This document shows, piece by piece, positions 21,119-28,799 of a stretch of 30,226 nt of DNA. Both the position numbers and the translations under genes were made by a program. This DNA comes from JAQUVS01 sp964389735 (GTDB taxonomy: Bacteria; Bacillota_I; Bacilli_A; RF39; UBA660): positions 1 to 30,226 of the forward strand of contig CAYMEJ010000011.1 in the NCBI GenBank assembly GCA_964389735.1. The letters are read 5' to 3'. Each line of letters opens with the position of its first letter. The first letter of the stretch is position 1. The notes under the pieces are model-generated. The model did no database searches. It worked only from the letters and a program-made list of their open reading frames with translations, and was not told the origin of the DNA.

Positions 21119-23227
21119 ATGAAGAAGAAAACTAAGAGTAGTGTTAAGATTAATAATCTTATTTTAGTCTTGGTATTTCTTTTTTTTATTGCGCTTATAG
21201 CAAGACTTTCTCAATTAGCATTATCTAGTGAAGTAGATGGTAAAAATTTAAAACAATTTGCAACTAATAGAACTACTGCAAATGAAACTATATATGCTAA
21301 ACGTGGAACTATATATGATGGTAGTGGAGAAGTGTTAGCTCAAAATGTTTATTCATATACTGTAATTGCATACTTAGAGGAATCTCGTGGAGAAGGACAT
21401 TATGTTAAAGATAAGGAATATACTGCTAAACAATTAGCAACTGTTCTTGATATAGATGAAAGTAAAATACTTTCCTTATTGCAAAAGGATGCTTATCAAA
21501 CAGAATTTGGTAGTAAAGGTAGAGGATTAACAGAATTAACTAAAGATAAGATAGTAGCACTTGGTTTAGCTGGTATTGATTTTATGGAAACACAAAAGAG
21601 ATATTATCCAAAAGGAGATTTTTTATCATATACACTCGGATATGCTAAAAGTTTAGATGATGGTACTATTGTTGGAGAAATGGGATTAGAATCATTATTT
21701 GATAAGGAATTAACTGGTACTAATGGATATAGACAATATCAAAAAGATTTAAGAGGATATAAAATAGCTAATACTAAAGAAATAGTTAAAGAAGCTAAAG
21801 ATGGTGACGATATATATTTAACAATAGATTATAATATTCAATTTTTTATTGATCAAGCTTTAAGAAATGCTGAAGATAAATATCATTTTCAAGAAATGAA
21901 TATAGTTGTTGCAGATGCAAAAACTGGCGCTATATTAGGAATGGCTTCTAGTCCTTCATTTGATCCTAACTTAAGAAATGTTAAAAAATATTTGGACCCT
22001 AATGTAAGTGTATCAGTAGAACCTGGTTCAACAATGAAGATATATTCTTATATGGCAACTATGGAAGCAGGAAAATATAATGGTAATGCTACTTATAAAT
22101 CTGGAGTATATGTAACAAAAGATGGTACTGCTATTGGTGACTGGAATAGAGATGGATGGGGTACTATTAGTTTTGATAAAGGTTTTGCATTATCTAGTAA
22201 TGTTGGTGTAGTTAATTTAATAAAGGATTATATAAATAAAAATACTTTAATGAATTATTATAAGAAGTTAGGCTTTGGACAAAAAACAGGAATAGATTTA
22301 GCTAAAGAATCAGCTGGTAAAATTAATTTTAAATATGAAACAGAAGTTTATAATGCTGGATTTGGACAAGGTATAATGACTACTGCTATGCAAAATATTC
22401 AAGCACTTACTTCAATAGCAAATGATGGAGTATTACTAAAACCTTATATTGTAGAAAAAGTAGTAGATAGTAATGGAAAAGTAGTTAAATCAAATAAGAG
22501 AACAGAAATAGAAAGAGTAGCAAGTAAAGATACTACTGATAAGATGAAAGATTTAATGGAAAAGGTTGTTCAAATTGGAACAGGTTCAGTATATAAAATG
22601 GATGGTTATAATTTAATAGCAAAAACAGGTACTGCTCAAATATCTAGTACTAATGGTACTGGTTATTTAACTGGTGCAAGTGACGTTATTCGTGGTTTTG
22701 CAGGAATGTATCCTAAAGATGATCCACAAATAATAATATATGCAACATTAACTAAACCAAGTCCTAATTCACCAACTCCACTTGCAAAAGCAGTAAAAGA
22801 ATTAATAGCAAATATTAGTAAATATAAAAATATATTTAATGATCAAGAAGAAAAAGTAGTAGCAACTAAATATACTTTAAATTCATATATTAATAAGAGT
22901 GTTGATCAAATTAAAAATACTTTAGATTCTAATGGTGTTACTTCAATTATTATAGGTGATGGTAATAAGATTATTAAGCAATATCCTAATAAAGGAGAAA
23001 TAGTAACTGCTAATGAAAAAGTATACTTATTAACTAATGGTACTAATATTACAATGCCTTCGATAAATGGATGGTCTACTAATGAGGTTAAAAACTTGTT
23101 GAAATTTTTAGGAATTAAGTATACAATTAATGGTAGCGGTTATGTAACTAGTCAAAGTATAAAAGCAGGTACTATTATAACTAAGGAAATGGAATTAGTT
23201 GTAGAATGTAATCCAAAATTTAATTAG
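21119..23227 (+). CDS. ftsI: Division-type penicillin-binding protein (class B PBP, PBP2B/FtsI) with two PASTA domains
   Basis: This class B transpeptidase cross-links septal peptidoglycan. The 702-residue protein has an N-terminal membrane helix (about 11-33), the PBP dimer or pedestal domain (about 55-210, with KRGTIYDGSGEVLA) and the transpeptidase domain, all of whose motifs are present: SxxK in EPGSTMK (Ser304, Lys307), SxN in LSSNVG (359-361) and KTG in AKTGTAQIS (502-504). Two PASTA domains end the protein (about 584-642 and 643-698), as in B. subtilis PbpB/SpoVD. The start has TAGGTGAT seven bases before the ATG. Its place after ftsL makes the division PBP the best call. A sporulation SpoVD-type role is less likely. 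The usual mraY-murD genes do not follow. Confidence 0.94.
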   Translation: MKKKTKSSVKINNLILVLVFLFFIALIARLSQLALSSEVDGKNLKQFATNRTTANETIYAKRGTIYDGSGEVLAQNVYSYTVIAYLEESRGEGHYVKDKEYTAKQLATVLDIDESKILSLLQKDAYQTEFGSKGRGLTELTKDKIVALGLAGIDFMETQKRYYPKGDFLSYTLGYAKSLDDGTIVGEMGLESLFDKELTGTNGYRQYQKDLRGYKIANTKEIVKEAKDGDDIYLTIDYNIQFFIDQALRNAEDKYHFQEMNIVVADAKTGAILGMASSPSFDPNLRNVKKYLDPNVSVSVEPGSTMKIYSYMATMEAGKYNGNATYKSGVYVTKDGTAIGDWNRDGWGTISFDKGFALSSNVGVVNLIKDYINKNTLMNYYKKLGFGQKTGIDLAKESAGKINFKYETEVYNAGFGQGIMTTAMQNIQALTSIANDGVLLKPYIVEKVVDSNGKVVKSNKRTEIERVASKDTTDKMKDLMEKVVQIGTGSVYKMDGYNLIAKTGTAQISSTNGTGYLTGASDVIRGFAGMYPKDDPQIIIYATLTKPSPNSPTPLAKAVKELIANISKYKNIFNDQEEKVVATKYTLNSYINKSVDQIKNTLDSNGVTSIIIGDGNKIIKQYPNKGEIVTANEKVYLLTNGTNITMPSINGWSTNEVKNLLKFLGIKYTINGSGYVTSQSIKAGTIITKEMELVVECNPKFN

Positions 23228-23244
23228 AAAATCGGAGTAAGAAA

Positions 23245-23856
23245 ATGAAATTTAATAAAAAAGAAATAATAAAGTTAATATTTCCAGTATTTATATTAAT
23301 ATTATTTACTGTTGTTATGACATATTTAATATTTGAAAATGTTGAACCAATAAAGAAAGAAGAAAAAGTAGACAATAGTGTTATTAGTTATAAGACAAAT
23401 GAAATTAGTAATATTATTGAATTAAAAGATTTAGAATTAAAAACAGATGAAGATGGAAAAGTAATGAATGATACTTTTAAATTTTCAATGCAAGGTAAGA
23501 CAGTATCTTCTAATTCTATTTCATATAAAGTAATTTTAAATAGTGAAAATGTTAATGTACCACTTGATACAATAAAAGTTTATTTAACAGATGTTAATGG
23601 TAATAGTGAAATACCTATTAGTAATGTAATGGATGAAGGAATAATAAAAGTATTTAGTGAATTTGAAAATTATGAAACAAATAAAAATGATATAGTGTTA
23701 TATGAAGGCATGATACCTGCTAATACTTTAAAGTATCAAAAAGATTTTAAATTAAGAATTTGGTTAAATAATAGTTTAACTTTACCAGAAGGTGAAAAAG
23801 CTACTTTTGATTTAGATGTTATATCTGATGAGGTTTCATTAATAAGTGATAAGTAA
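23245..23856 (+). CDS. Membrane-anchored extracytoplasmic protein of unknown function, last gene of the truncated dcw cluster
   Basis: I do not recognise this 203-residue protein. It has one N-terminal membrane helix (about 10-30, LIFPVFILILFTVVMTYLIF) with a basic start, so the rest lies outside. The outer part (about 45-200) looks all-beta: SYKVILNSENVNVPLDTIKVYLTD, then VLYEGMIPANTL and FKLRIWLNNSLTLPEGE. This alternation resembles immunoglobulin-like or TasA/camelysin-like secreted beta proteins, but that is only a pattern. It starts 17 bases after ftsI and is the last gene before the terminator, standing where mraY or mur genes usually come. That context suggests an envelope role. Confidence 0.82.
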   Translation: MKFNKKEIIKLIFPVFILILFTVVMTYLIFENVEPIKKEEKVDNSVISYKTNEISNIIELKDLELKTDEDGKVMNDTFKFSMQGKTVSSNSISYKVILNSENVNVPLDTIKVYLTDVNGNSEIPISNVMDEGIIKVFSEFENYETNKNDIVLYEGMIPANTLKYQKDFKLRIWLNNSLTLPEGEKATFDLDVISDEVSLISDK

Positions 23857-23878
23857 AAGAACGTAAAGTTCTTTTTTT
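23855..23878 (+). terminator. Intrinsic terminator of the mraZ-ftsI operon
   Basis: AAAAGAAC / GTTCTTTT pair around five bases, then a T-tract. It begins in the stop codon of the 23245 gene. Confidence 0.88.
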
Positions 23879-23889
23879 ATTTAAGTGTT

Positions 23890-23919
23890 TTGATTGTTTA
23901 TTATTAAATATGTTATCCT
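23890..23919 (+). promoter_or_regulatory. Promoter of pilin-like gene 3
   Basis: TTGATT (23890-23895) and TATCCT (23914-23919) are 18 bases apart, with TGT before the -10 (extended type). A strong ATGGAGGAGA ribosome site follows. Confidence 0.5.
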
Positions 23920-23946
23920 GTTGAATGTATGATATGGAGGAGAAAT

Positions 23947-25176
23947 ATGAAAAATAAAAAGGGATTTACATTAATAGAATTATTAGCGGTAATAGTAATA
24001 TTAGGAGTAATTATGGTAATAGCAGTACCTGCAGTTACTAAATATATTACTAGTTCAAAGAAAGATACATTTGTTGATACAGCAAGAATGTATATTGATA
24101 GTGTTCAAAAACAAGTTGCAGATGGTGAGATATCAGTTGCAAATGGTAATAGTGAAAAAATATTATTATCTACAATTGATTTACAAAAAGGTGGAACTAG
24201 TCCATATGGTGGAAAATGGGATAATAGGTCATATGTACTTGTTACTGGTTTAGGTGATGATGATTACTCGTATAAAATATTTTTAATGGATGAGAATAAT
24301 AATTGTATACCAGAAACATTATTAAAATCTTTATCAAGTAGTTTAGTAAAGGTTTGTGGTGAATCAGATATGCCAGTAGATAATACTTTAGTTGGAAAGA
24401 TAAAGAAGAATAATTCATTGGTTGTTGCTAGTCCAACTTTAACTACAAGTAGTTATTCTGCAAATGAAAAGGGATTATATAAAACTATTGATTCAATGTA
24501 TGGTGGAGATACTTATTATTTTAGAGGACTTGGTGTAGATAATAATGTTACTTTTGCAGGAAAGAATTGGAGCGTTATTAGAATTAATGGTGATGGAAGT
24601 ATAAGATTAATATTAAAGAATACGGTAAGTACAAAATTTGATACAACTTATAATAAGAATGGTACATATTATAGTAATAGTAATACTATTAAATCTGCAG
24701 TAGATAGTTGGTATATAGCTAATTTAAATAGTTATAGTGATAAGATAGTACAAAATGCTAAGTATTGTGAACAAAGTAAAGTAATTGAAAAAATATCAGT
24801 TATGAATAATAAAACTGCTGCTAATGAAATAGAATATAGTTCATATACACCATCATTTAGTTGTGAAACTGATGGGAATGGAAAAGGTTTATTAACATTA
24901 AATGTTGGATTAATTAATTATGATGAAGCAGTTTATTCTGGTTTATATTATAATGCACCTGTAAATAGTAATTACATTGGTACTAATAGTACATTTACTA
25001 TGACTCCAGCAGGGTATAATTCAAGTTATGGTACTGCATTTGAATGGTGTGTTGATATTGATATGATGTATATGGATACATCTTATGATTTTGGAATTAG
25101 ACCTGTAATAAACTTAAAAGGTGATGTAACTGTAACAGGTAGTGGTAGTACTGCTGATCCATATGTAGTTCAATAA
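23947..25176 (+). CDS. Type IV pilin-like protein 3 with large C-terminal surface domain (intact)
   Basis: This is the one complete member of the pilin-like family here (409 residues). It begins MKNKKG, then the prepilin cleavage point before FTLIELLAV with Glu at +5, and a hydrophobic helix to about residue 33. A short alpha/beta pilin-like part (about 35-135) with a Cys pair (NNCIPE, KVCGES) is followed by a large C-terminal domain (about 170-409). That domain has NWSVIRINGDGSIRLILK, WYIANLNSY, an inner Cys set (YCEQSK, SCETD, EWCVD) and a closing FGIRPVINLKGDVTVTGSG...DPYVV. It is likely exported and held in the membrane or in a pilus-like fibre after leader cleavage. Binding of sugar or protein is a guess from a lectin- or FGE-like look. 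The start at 23947 follows a GGAGGAGA site. It is a one-gene unit. Confidence 0.85.
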   Translation: MKNKKGFTLIELLAVIVILGVIMVIAVPAVTKYITSSKKDTFVDTARMYIDSVQKQVADGEISVANGNSEKILLSTIDLQKGGTSPYGGKWDNRSYVLVTGLGDDDYSYKIFLMDENNNCIPETLLKSLSSSLVKVCGESDMPVDNTLVGKIKKNNSLVVASPTLTTSSYSANEKGLYKTIDSMYGGDTYYFRGLGVDNNVTFAGKNWSVIRINGDGSIRLILKNTVSTKFDTTYNKNGTYYSNSNTIKSAVDSWYIANLNSYSDKIVQNAKYCEQSKVIEKISVMNNKTAANEIEYSSYTPSFSCETDGNGKGLLTLNVGLINYDEAVYSGLYYNAPVNSNYIGTNSTFTMTPAGYNSSYGTAFEWCVDIDMMYMDTSYDFGIRPVINLKGDVTVTGSGSTADPYVVQ

Positions 25177-25199
25177 AAAGGCTTTAATTAGTCTTTTTT
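25175..25199 (+). terminator. Intrinsic terminator after pilin-like gene 3
   Basis: AAAAGGCT / AGTCTTTT pair (one G-U) around six bases, followed by a T-tract. It starts within the stop codon. Confidence 0.78.
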
Positions 25200-25200
25200 A

Positions 25201-25229
25201 TTGATTGCTAATTTTTAATGTGTTATTCT
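25201..25229 (+). promoter_or_regulatory. Promoter of the CmpB-like gene
   Basis: TTGATT (25201-25206) and TATTCT (25224-25229) are 17 bases apart, with a TG extension at 25221. It lies 21 bases before the ATG. Confidence 0.55.
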
Positions 25230-25249
25230 TAAAGTAAGAAGGTGAATAT

Positions 25250-26038
25250 ATGCTATATGATTTATGTCTTTGGTTTATAGTTTTCTTAAGCTATTCAATA
25301 TTTGGATGGTTTACTGAAATAATTGCTTGTAGTATTACTGAAAAGAAGTTTATTAGAGATAGAGGTTTCTTATTAGGACCATATTGTCCTATATGGGGAA
25401 TGGGTGTATTATTTTGCTTGTTATTATTAGATCAATATAGAGGTGATTATGCTTCAATATTTGTTTTTGCTTTTGTAGGAAGTGCAATACTTGAATATTT
25501 AACAAGTTTTTGGATGGAAAAACTATTTAAAGCAAGATGGTGGGATTATTCAGATTACATGTTTAATTTAAATGGAAGAGTATGTCTACAAAATTGTTTA
25601 GGTTTTGGTGCCTTAGCAGTTATATTTGTAGAATTAGTTAATCCTAAGTTTATTTCTTTTTTAGAAGGGATAAATAAAAATACTTTTATTATTATTTCAA
25701 TAATATTATTTATTGGATTCTTAGTAGATATAATTGTATCCTTTACAATAATGAGTAAGATTAAATCTAATTTAAATCTTAATAAAGGTGATAATACATA
25801 TGATGTTGATAGACAAGTAAAATCGATATTATCAGATTATAGAGGATTTACTCGACATTTATTTAATGCTTTCCCTAAAGTTGAATTTAATTTACCTAAT
25901 GCACAAAATATAGTAGATATATTAAAAGTTGGTATAGAAGATGTTGAAGAAGCATTAAATATAAAGAAGATTAAAACAGAAAAAAAACTAAAAAAGAAAT
26001 TAGATAGAATGAATAAAAAGAAAAATAAAAGAAAATAA
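25250..26038 (+). CDS. Putative ABC-transporter-permease-like membrane protein (CmpB family)
   Basis: This is a multi-pass membrane protein of the CmpB-type 'putative ABC transporter permease' family, common in Bacillota and of unproven function. The 262 residues hold about five membrane helices (within 5-165) and the family's fingerprints: FGWFTEIIACSITEKKF, the RGFLLGPYCPIWGMGV stretch, EYLTSFWMEKLF and RWWDYSDYMFNLNGRVCLQN. A cytoplasmic tail (about 170-262) ends in a very basic Lys/Arg run. No ATP-binding partner is nearby, so a transport role is not supported by context. The AAGGTG site lies six bases before the ATG. It is a single-gene unit whose stop lies inside its terminator. Confidence 0.85.
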   Translation: MLYDLCLWFIVFLSYSIFGWFTEIIACSITEKKFIRDRGFLLGPYCPIWGMGVLFCLLLLDQYRGDYASIFVFAFVGSAILEYLTSFWMEKLFKARWWDYSDYMFNLNGRVCLQNCLGFGALAVIFVELVNPKFISFLEGINKNTFIIISIILFIGFLVDIIVSFTIMSKIKSNLNLNKGDNTYDVDRQVKSILSDYRGFTRHLFNAFPKVEFNLPNAQNIVDILKVGIEDVEEALNIKKIKTEKKLKKKLDRMNKKKNKRK

Positions 26039-26052
26039 TATTTTCTTTTTTT
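26027..26052 (+). terminator. Intrinsic terminator of the CmpB-like gene
   Basis: AAAAGAAAA / TTTTCTTTT pair around TAATA, running into further T. The stem includes the last codons of the gene. Confidence 0.78.
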
Positions 26053-26101
26053 GTATGTAAAAATATATTTTAGAACATTATAGTAGTAAGGAGGAATGAA
26101 T

Positions 26102-26353
26102 ATGGATACTATTCCAGATATTATTACTAATGTTGATATGAATTATATAAAAGATATGTTTAATAATAATTATTTAGCATATAAAGAAATAATAAATATT
26201 ATGAATAAGGTAGAAGATGAAGAAATAAAGGAGATAATGGATATTACTAGTACAATGCATTATAATCATTTAAATAAAATTATTAATATACTAGGATTTG
26301 ATCATAGTAGTTTATATGATGAAGAATATATGGAGGTTAATGATGAAGATTAA
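26102..26353 (+). CDS. Small helical protein, possible CotF/ferritin-like partner
   Basis: This is an 83-residue, all-helical, acidic protein: two predicted amphipathic helices (MNYIKDMFNNNYLAYKEII and IKEIMDITSTMHYNHLNKI) with a Met- and His-containing turn. I cannot assign a family with confidence. The following overlapping gene looks CotF-like, and the two may form a pair of short helical-bundle proteins. The start is taken as ATG at 26102, seven bases from AAGGAGG. The ATG at 26096 is only one base from it. Its last 11 bases overlap the next gene, whose GGAGG site lies inside this one. No convincing promoter is seen in the 43 bases between the previous terminator and the start. Confidence 0.75.
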   Translation: MDTIPDIITNVDMNYIKDMFNNNYLAYKEIINIMNKVEDEEIKEIMDITSTMHYNHLNKIINILGFDHSSLYDEEYMEVNDED

Positions 26354-26657
26354 TAATGATAAGAAAGAAGTAAAAGAAAATAAAGAATTAAATGATAAAG
26401 ATTATTTAAATATGATATTAGTATTAGAAAAGAATTTATCTAATAATTATTCTAATATATTAAATGAAGTAAGTAATGAATATTTATATGAAGATGTATT
26501 TGAAATATTTGAAGATACAAAAGATATGGTAAGAGAATTATATCAATTATTATTTAGAAATGGATGGATTACTTTAGAAGAAGTTAGTTATAATAGTTTA
26601 AAGAGTTGGAAAAAAATATTTAATAATGAAATAGATAATTTAGTAAGTGAAAAATAG
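26343..26657 (+). CDS. CotF-like (spore coat F domain) helical protein
   Basis: The 104-residue protein resembles the coat F domain: DYLNMILVLEKNLSNNYSNI, then a second helix LYEDVFEIFEDTKDMVRELYQLLFRNGW and an ITLEEVSYNSL end. The pattern 'LxxEKxLxxxYxxxL...RELYxLMFxxGW' is typical of CotF-type proteins, which occur in both spore formers and non-spore formers, so it is not proof of sporulation. No other spore gene is in the window. The start is ATG at 26343, six bases from GGAGG inside the preceding gene. The open frame upstream to 26298 has no site. The N-terminus is Lys/Asn-rich and probably disordered. It is followed by a terminator. Confidence 0.72.
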   Translation: MKINNDKKEVKENKELNDKDYLNMILVLEKNLSNNYSNILNEVSNEYLYEDVFEIFEDTKDMVRELYQLLFRNGWITLEEVSYNSLKSWKKIFNNEIDNLVSEK

Positions 26658-26689
26658 ATGAAAATAAAATAAATATTGAAATATAATTA

Positions 26690-26717
26690 AAGTAGATGAA
26701 ATATTCTACTTTTTTTG
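26690..26717 (+). terminator. Intrinsic terminator after the CotF-like pair
   Basis: AAGTAGA / TCTACTT pair around eight bases and are followed by a T-tract. Confidence 0.82.
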
Positions 26718-26724
26718 TTATAAT
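26716..26724 (+). promoter_or_regulatory. Extended -10 promoter of the TPR-like gene
   Basis: TGTTATAAT begins on the last T of the terminator tract, 26 bases before the ATG. An ATGGAGG ribosome site follows at 26738-26744. Confidence 0.62.
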
Positions 26725-26749
26725 AATGAATGTTTTTATGGAGGTTGTT

Positions 26750-27481
26750 ATGACATTAAAAGAAGAAATATTATCAAGAAAAGAAAAAGCATTTAAGGAA
26801 GATAAAATAGAAGTATTTTATTTCTTAACTGATATATTAACTGAGTTACCACATATGGCTAATGATAACGATTTAAAAGATATAGTATTTTTAATACAAA
26901 GAGGATACATAGAAGAAGCTAAAAATTTACTTAATAAGGCGATATCTAATGAAAATAAGAGTACTAAGAAAATTAAATTTATAAAAAAATTATTAGAAGA
27001 AAAAGAAAATTATATGTTAAAGTCTGATCAAGAAAGAGAACAAATAGAAGAATATAAACGATTAGGTAGAATAAATTATAAAACTAGAAAACTTAATAAT
27101 GCGCTTGATAAATATAAAAGTGGATTAGATGCTACAGGGGAAAATGTTTTTAATTATTATATTGGAAAAATATATTTTAAGATGGATGACTTTAATCATG
27201 CAGAAGAGTATTTAATAAAATATAAAGAAAATAATGGAGCTGATAAATATTTAAAAAGTATATTATATAGGACATCAATAAAATTAAAGAAACATAATTA
27301 TAAGAAATATAATAAGTTATTAAAAGAATTTAATGAAATAGCTAGTATTTATTATGGTATTACTACTAATATGTTTAAACCTTACATATTTAAAAATGGT
27401 GAAGAAATATATGATAGAAAACCAATGAGCTTATTAAAAACAATAAAAATGACTGAAGAGGATTTTGTAAAAAAAGATTAA
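26750..27481 (+). CDS. TPR-like helical repeat protein of unknown function
   Basis: This is a soluble, all-helical protein of 243 residues. The middle part (about 95-175) has helix pairs that fit tetratricopeptide spacing: EYKRLGRINYKTRKLNNALDKY, then NVFNYYIGKIYFKMDDFNHAEEYLIKY, each with the small/large pattern of TPR helices. An N-terminal helical region (EEILSRKEKAFKEDKIEVFYFLTDIL, DIVFLIQRGYIEEAKNLLNKA) may be a further repeat. TPR domains mediate protein-protein contacts. No catalytic motif is visible. The start is ATG at 26750 with GGAGG six bases upstream. An open frame from 26696 begins inside the terminator and is rejected. No good terminator follows. Confidence 0.78.
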   Translation: MTLKEEILSRKEKAFKEDKIEVFYFLTDILTELPHMANDNDLKDIVFLIQRGYIEEAKNLLNKAISNENKSTKKIKFIKKLLEEKENYMLKSDQEREQIEEYKRLGRINYKTRKLNNALDKYKSGLDATGENVFNYYIGKIYFKMDDFNHAEEYLIKYKENNGADKYLKSILYRTSIKLKKHNYKKYNKLLKEFNEIASIYYGITTNMFKPYIFKNGEEIYDRKPMSLLKTIKMTEEDFVKKD

Positions 27482-27488
27482 CATAGTA

Positions 27489-27518
27489 TTGCTATTGTAT
27501 GTCGAAATTTGATATTAT
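27489..27518 (+). promoter_or_regulatory. Promoter of the zinc-ribbon gene pair
   Basis: TTGCTA (27489-27494) and TATTAT (27513-27518) are 18 bases apart, with TGA before the -10. An AAAGGAG ribosome site follows eight bases before the ATG at 27540. Confidence 0.5.
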
Positions 27519-27539
27519 ATATGTAAAGGAGTTGATTAT

Positions 27540-28769
27540 ATGTTCTGTAGTGAGTGTGGAGCAAAGAACAAAAAAGATTCTATCTTTTGTGAAGAGTGTG
27601 GAGCAAAGATAGAACAAGAACATGAAGAAGTAGAAGAAAAGAAATCTACTAAAAAAGTATCTAAGGATACAAGTCCAAGTCAAGATAAGAGAAAGAAAAT
27701 TACTATTATAGCAGTATGTGCAGCAGTAGTATTACTAATTGTTGTTTATAGTGTACTTAATAATATGACTTCACCAAAAGGTGTAGTTAAAGATTATATA
27801 AGTGCATATGCTAATGAAAACTATGGTAAACTTTATAAGTATGTTTCTATTGATGGAGATGATACTTTTGCATCAAAAGATAAATTTGTAAGTCAAATGG
27901 AAAAGAGTATGAAAGATACTAATATTGCTAATTATAATGTAACTGATGTTAAAGTAGCAGATAGTAAGTTAACTGCAGTTGCAACTGTTAAATATACATT
28001 AGAAGGAAGCGATAGTGAAAAAACAATGACTATTAATCTTGTTAAACAAAAAAATAAGAAATGGTTAGTTTTTGATAATTGGGAAATCAGTGATTTAGAT
28101 ACTGCAACTGTTAAAGATTATTCAATAAAAGTATTAAAAGGATCTACTTTAAAAATTGAGGATAAGAAAGTAGATAGTAAATATTTAGATAAAGATAAAT
28201 CAGATAAAACATATGATGTTTATAAGATACCTACAATATTTGCTGTTGAGTATAAGATTTCAGCAGAAACAAAAAATGGTATGAAATTAGAAGATAAAGT
28301 ATCACCAAGTAAATATTATAATTCTACTAGTATTACACCAAATGAAAAGAATTTATCAAGTGATACTAAAAAAGATATAATAAATGATGCTAAAAAAGTA
28401 ACTGAAACAATGTATAAAAGTGCTATTAGTAATACAGCATTCGCAGATACTGGTTTAGATAAGAAACATGAAACTTTCTATGTTGATTTCTTATCAGATA
28501 TGACTGATTCAACTACAACATTAAAAGCAATTACTATTGAAGATTTATCTATGTATGATTTTTATATGAATACTAAAGGTGAAGCAAATGTAATATTTAC
28601 TATGAAATGTAAATATACAATTAGTTATAAATCATGGTTATCAGATACTGAAGAAACAAAAGATAATTCATCTGATAGTATGAGAGTAAAAGCAACATAT
28701 GATTATAAAGATGGTAAATTTATTTTATCAGGTATTACATATTTAGCTACATATTTTTCTAGATATTAA
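27540..28769 (+). CDS. Zinc-ribbon membrane protein with TcaA/NTF2-like extracytoplasmic domains
   Basis: The 409-residue protein starts with a zinc ribbon (Cys3, Cys6, Cys17, Cys20, CSECG and CEECG), a charged linker, one membrane helix (about 54-73) and a large outer region. The first outer part (about 78-180) has the pattern of an NTF2-like/DUF4878 fold: VVKDYISAYANENYGKLYKYVS to KKWLVFDNWEISD. Later parts (about 183-290 and 290-409) look like two more beta-rich modules. The order zinc ribbon, helix, NTF2-like modules is that of TcaA-type proteins of Staphylococcus, which affect glycopeptide response and wall assembly. Function here is not known. It forms an operon with the next zinc-ribbon gene, 30 bases downstream without a terminator. 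Confidence 0.82.
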   Translation: MFCSECGAKNKKDSIFCEECGAKIEQEHEEVEEKKSTKKVSKDTSPSQDKRKKITIIAVCAAVVLLIVVYSVLNNMTSPKGVVKDYISAYANENYGKLYKYVSIDGDDTFASKDKFVSQMEKSMKDTNIANYNVTDVKVADSKLTAVATVKYTLEGSDSEKTMTINLVKQKNKKWLVFDNWEISDLDTATVKDYSIKVLKGSTLKIEDKKVDSKYLDKDKSDKTYDVYKIPTIFAVEYKISAETKNGMKLEDKVSPSKYYNSTSITPNEKNLSSDTKKDIINDAKKVTETMYKSAISNTAFADTGLDKKHETFYVDFLSDMTDSTTTLKAITIEDLSMYDFYMNTKGEANVIFTMKCKYTISYKSWLSDTEETKDNSSDSMRVKATYDYKDGKFILSGITYLATYFSRY

Positions 28770-28799
28770 AATATTAATTAAAAAGAGGAGTGAATAATA

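Noticed and set aside
24071..24253. Short + strand frame inside pilin-like gene 3
   Set aside because: It lies wholly within the intact pilin frame, is in another phase, and has no ribosome site.
23947..25176. Diversity-generating retroelement target in the pilin C-terminal domain
   Set aside because: The lectin-like look invites it, but no reverse transcriptase, template repeat or A-specific variation pair is visible in the window.
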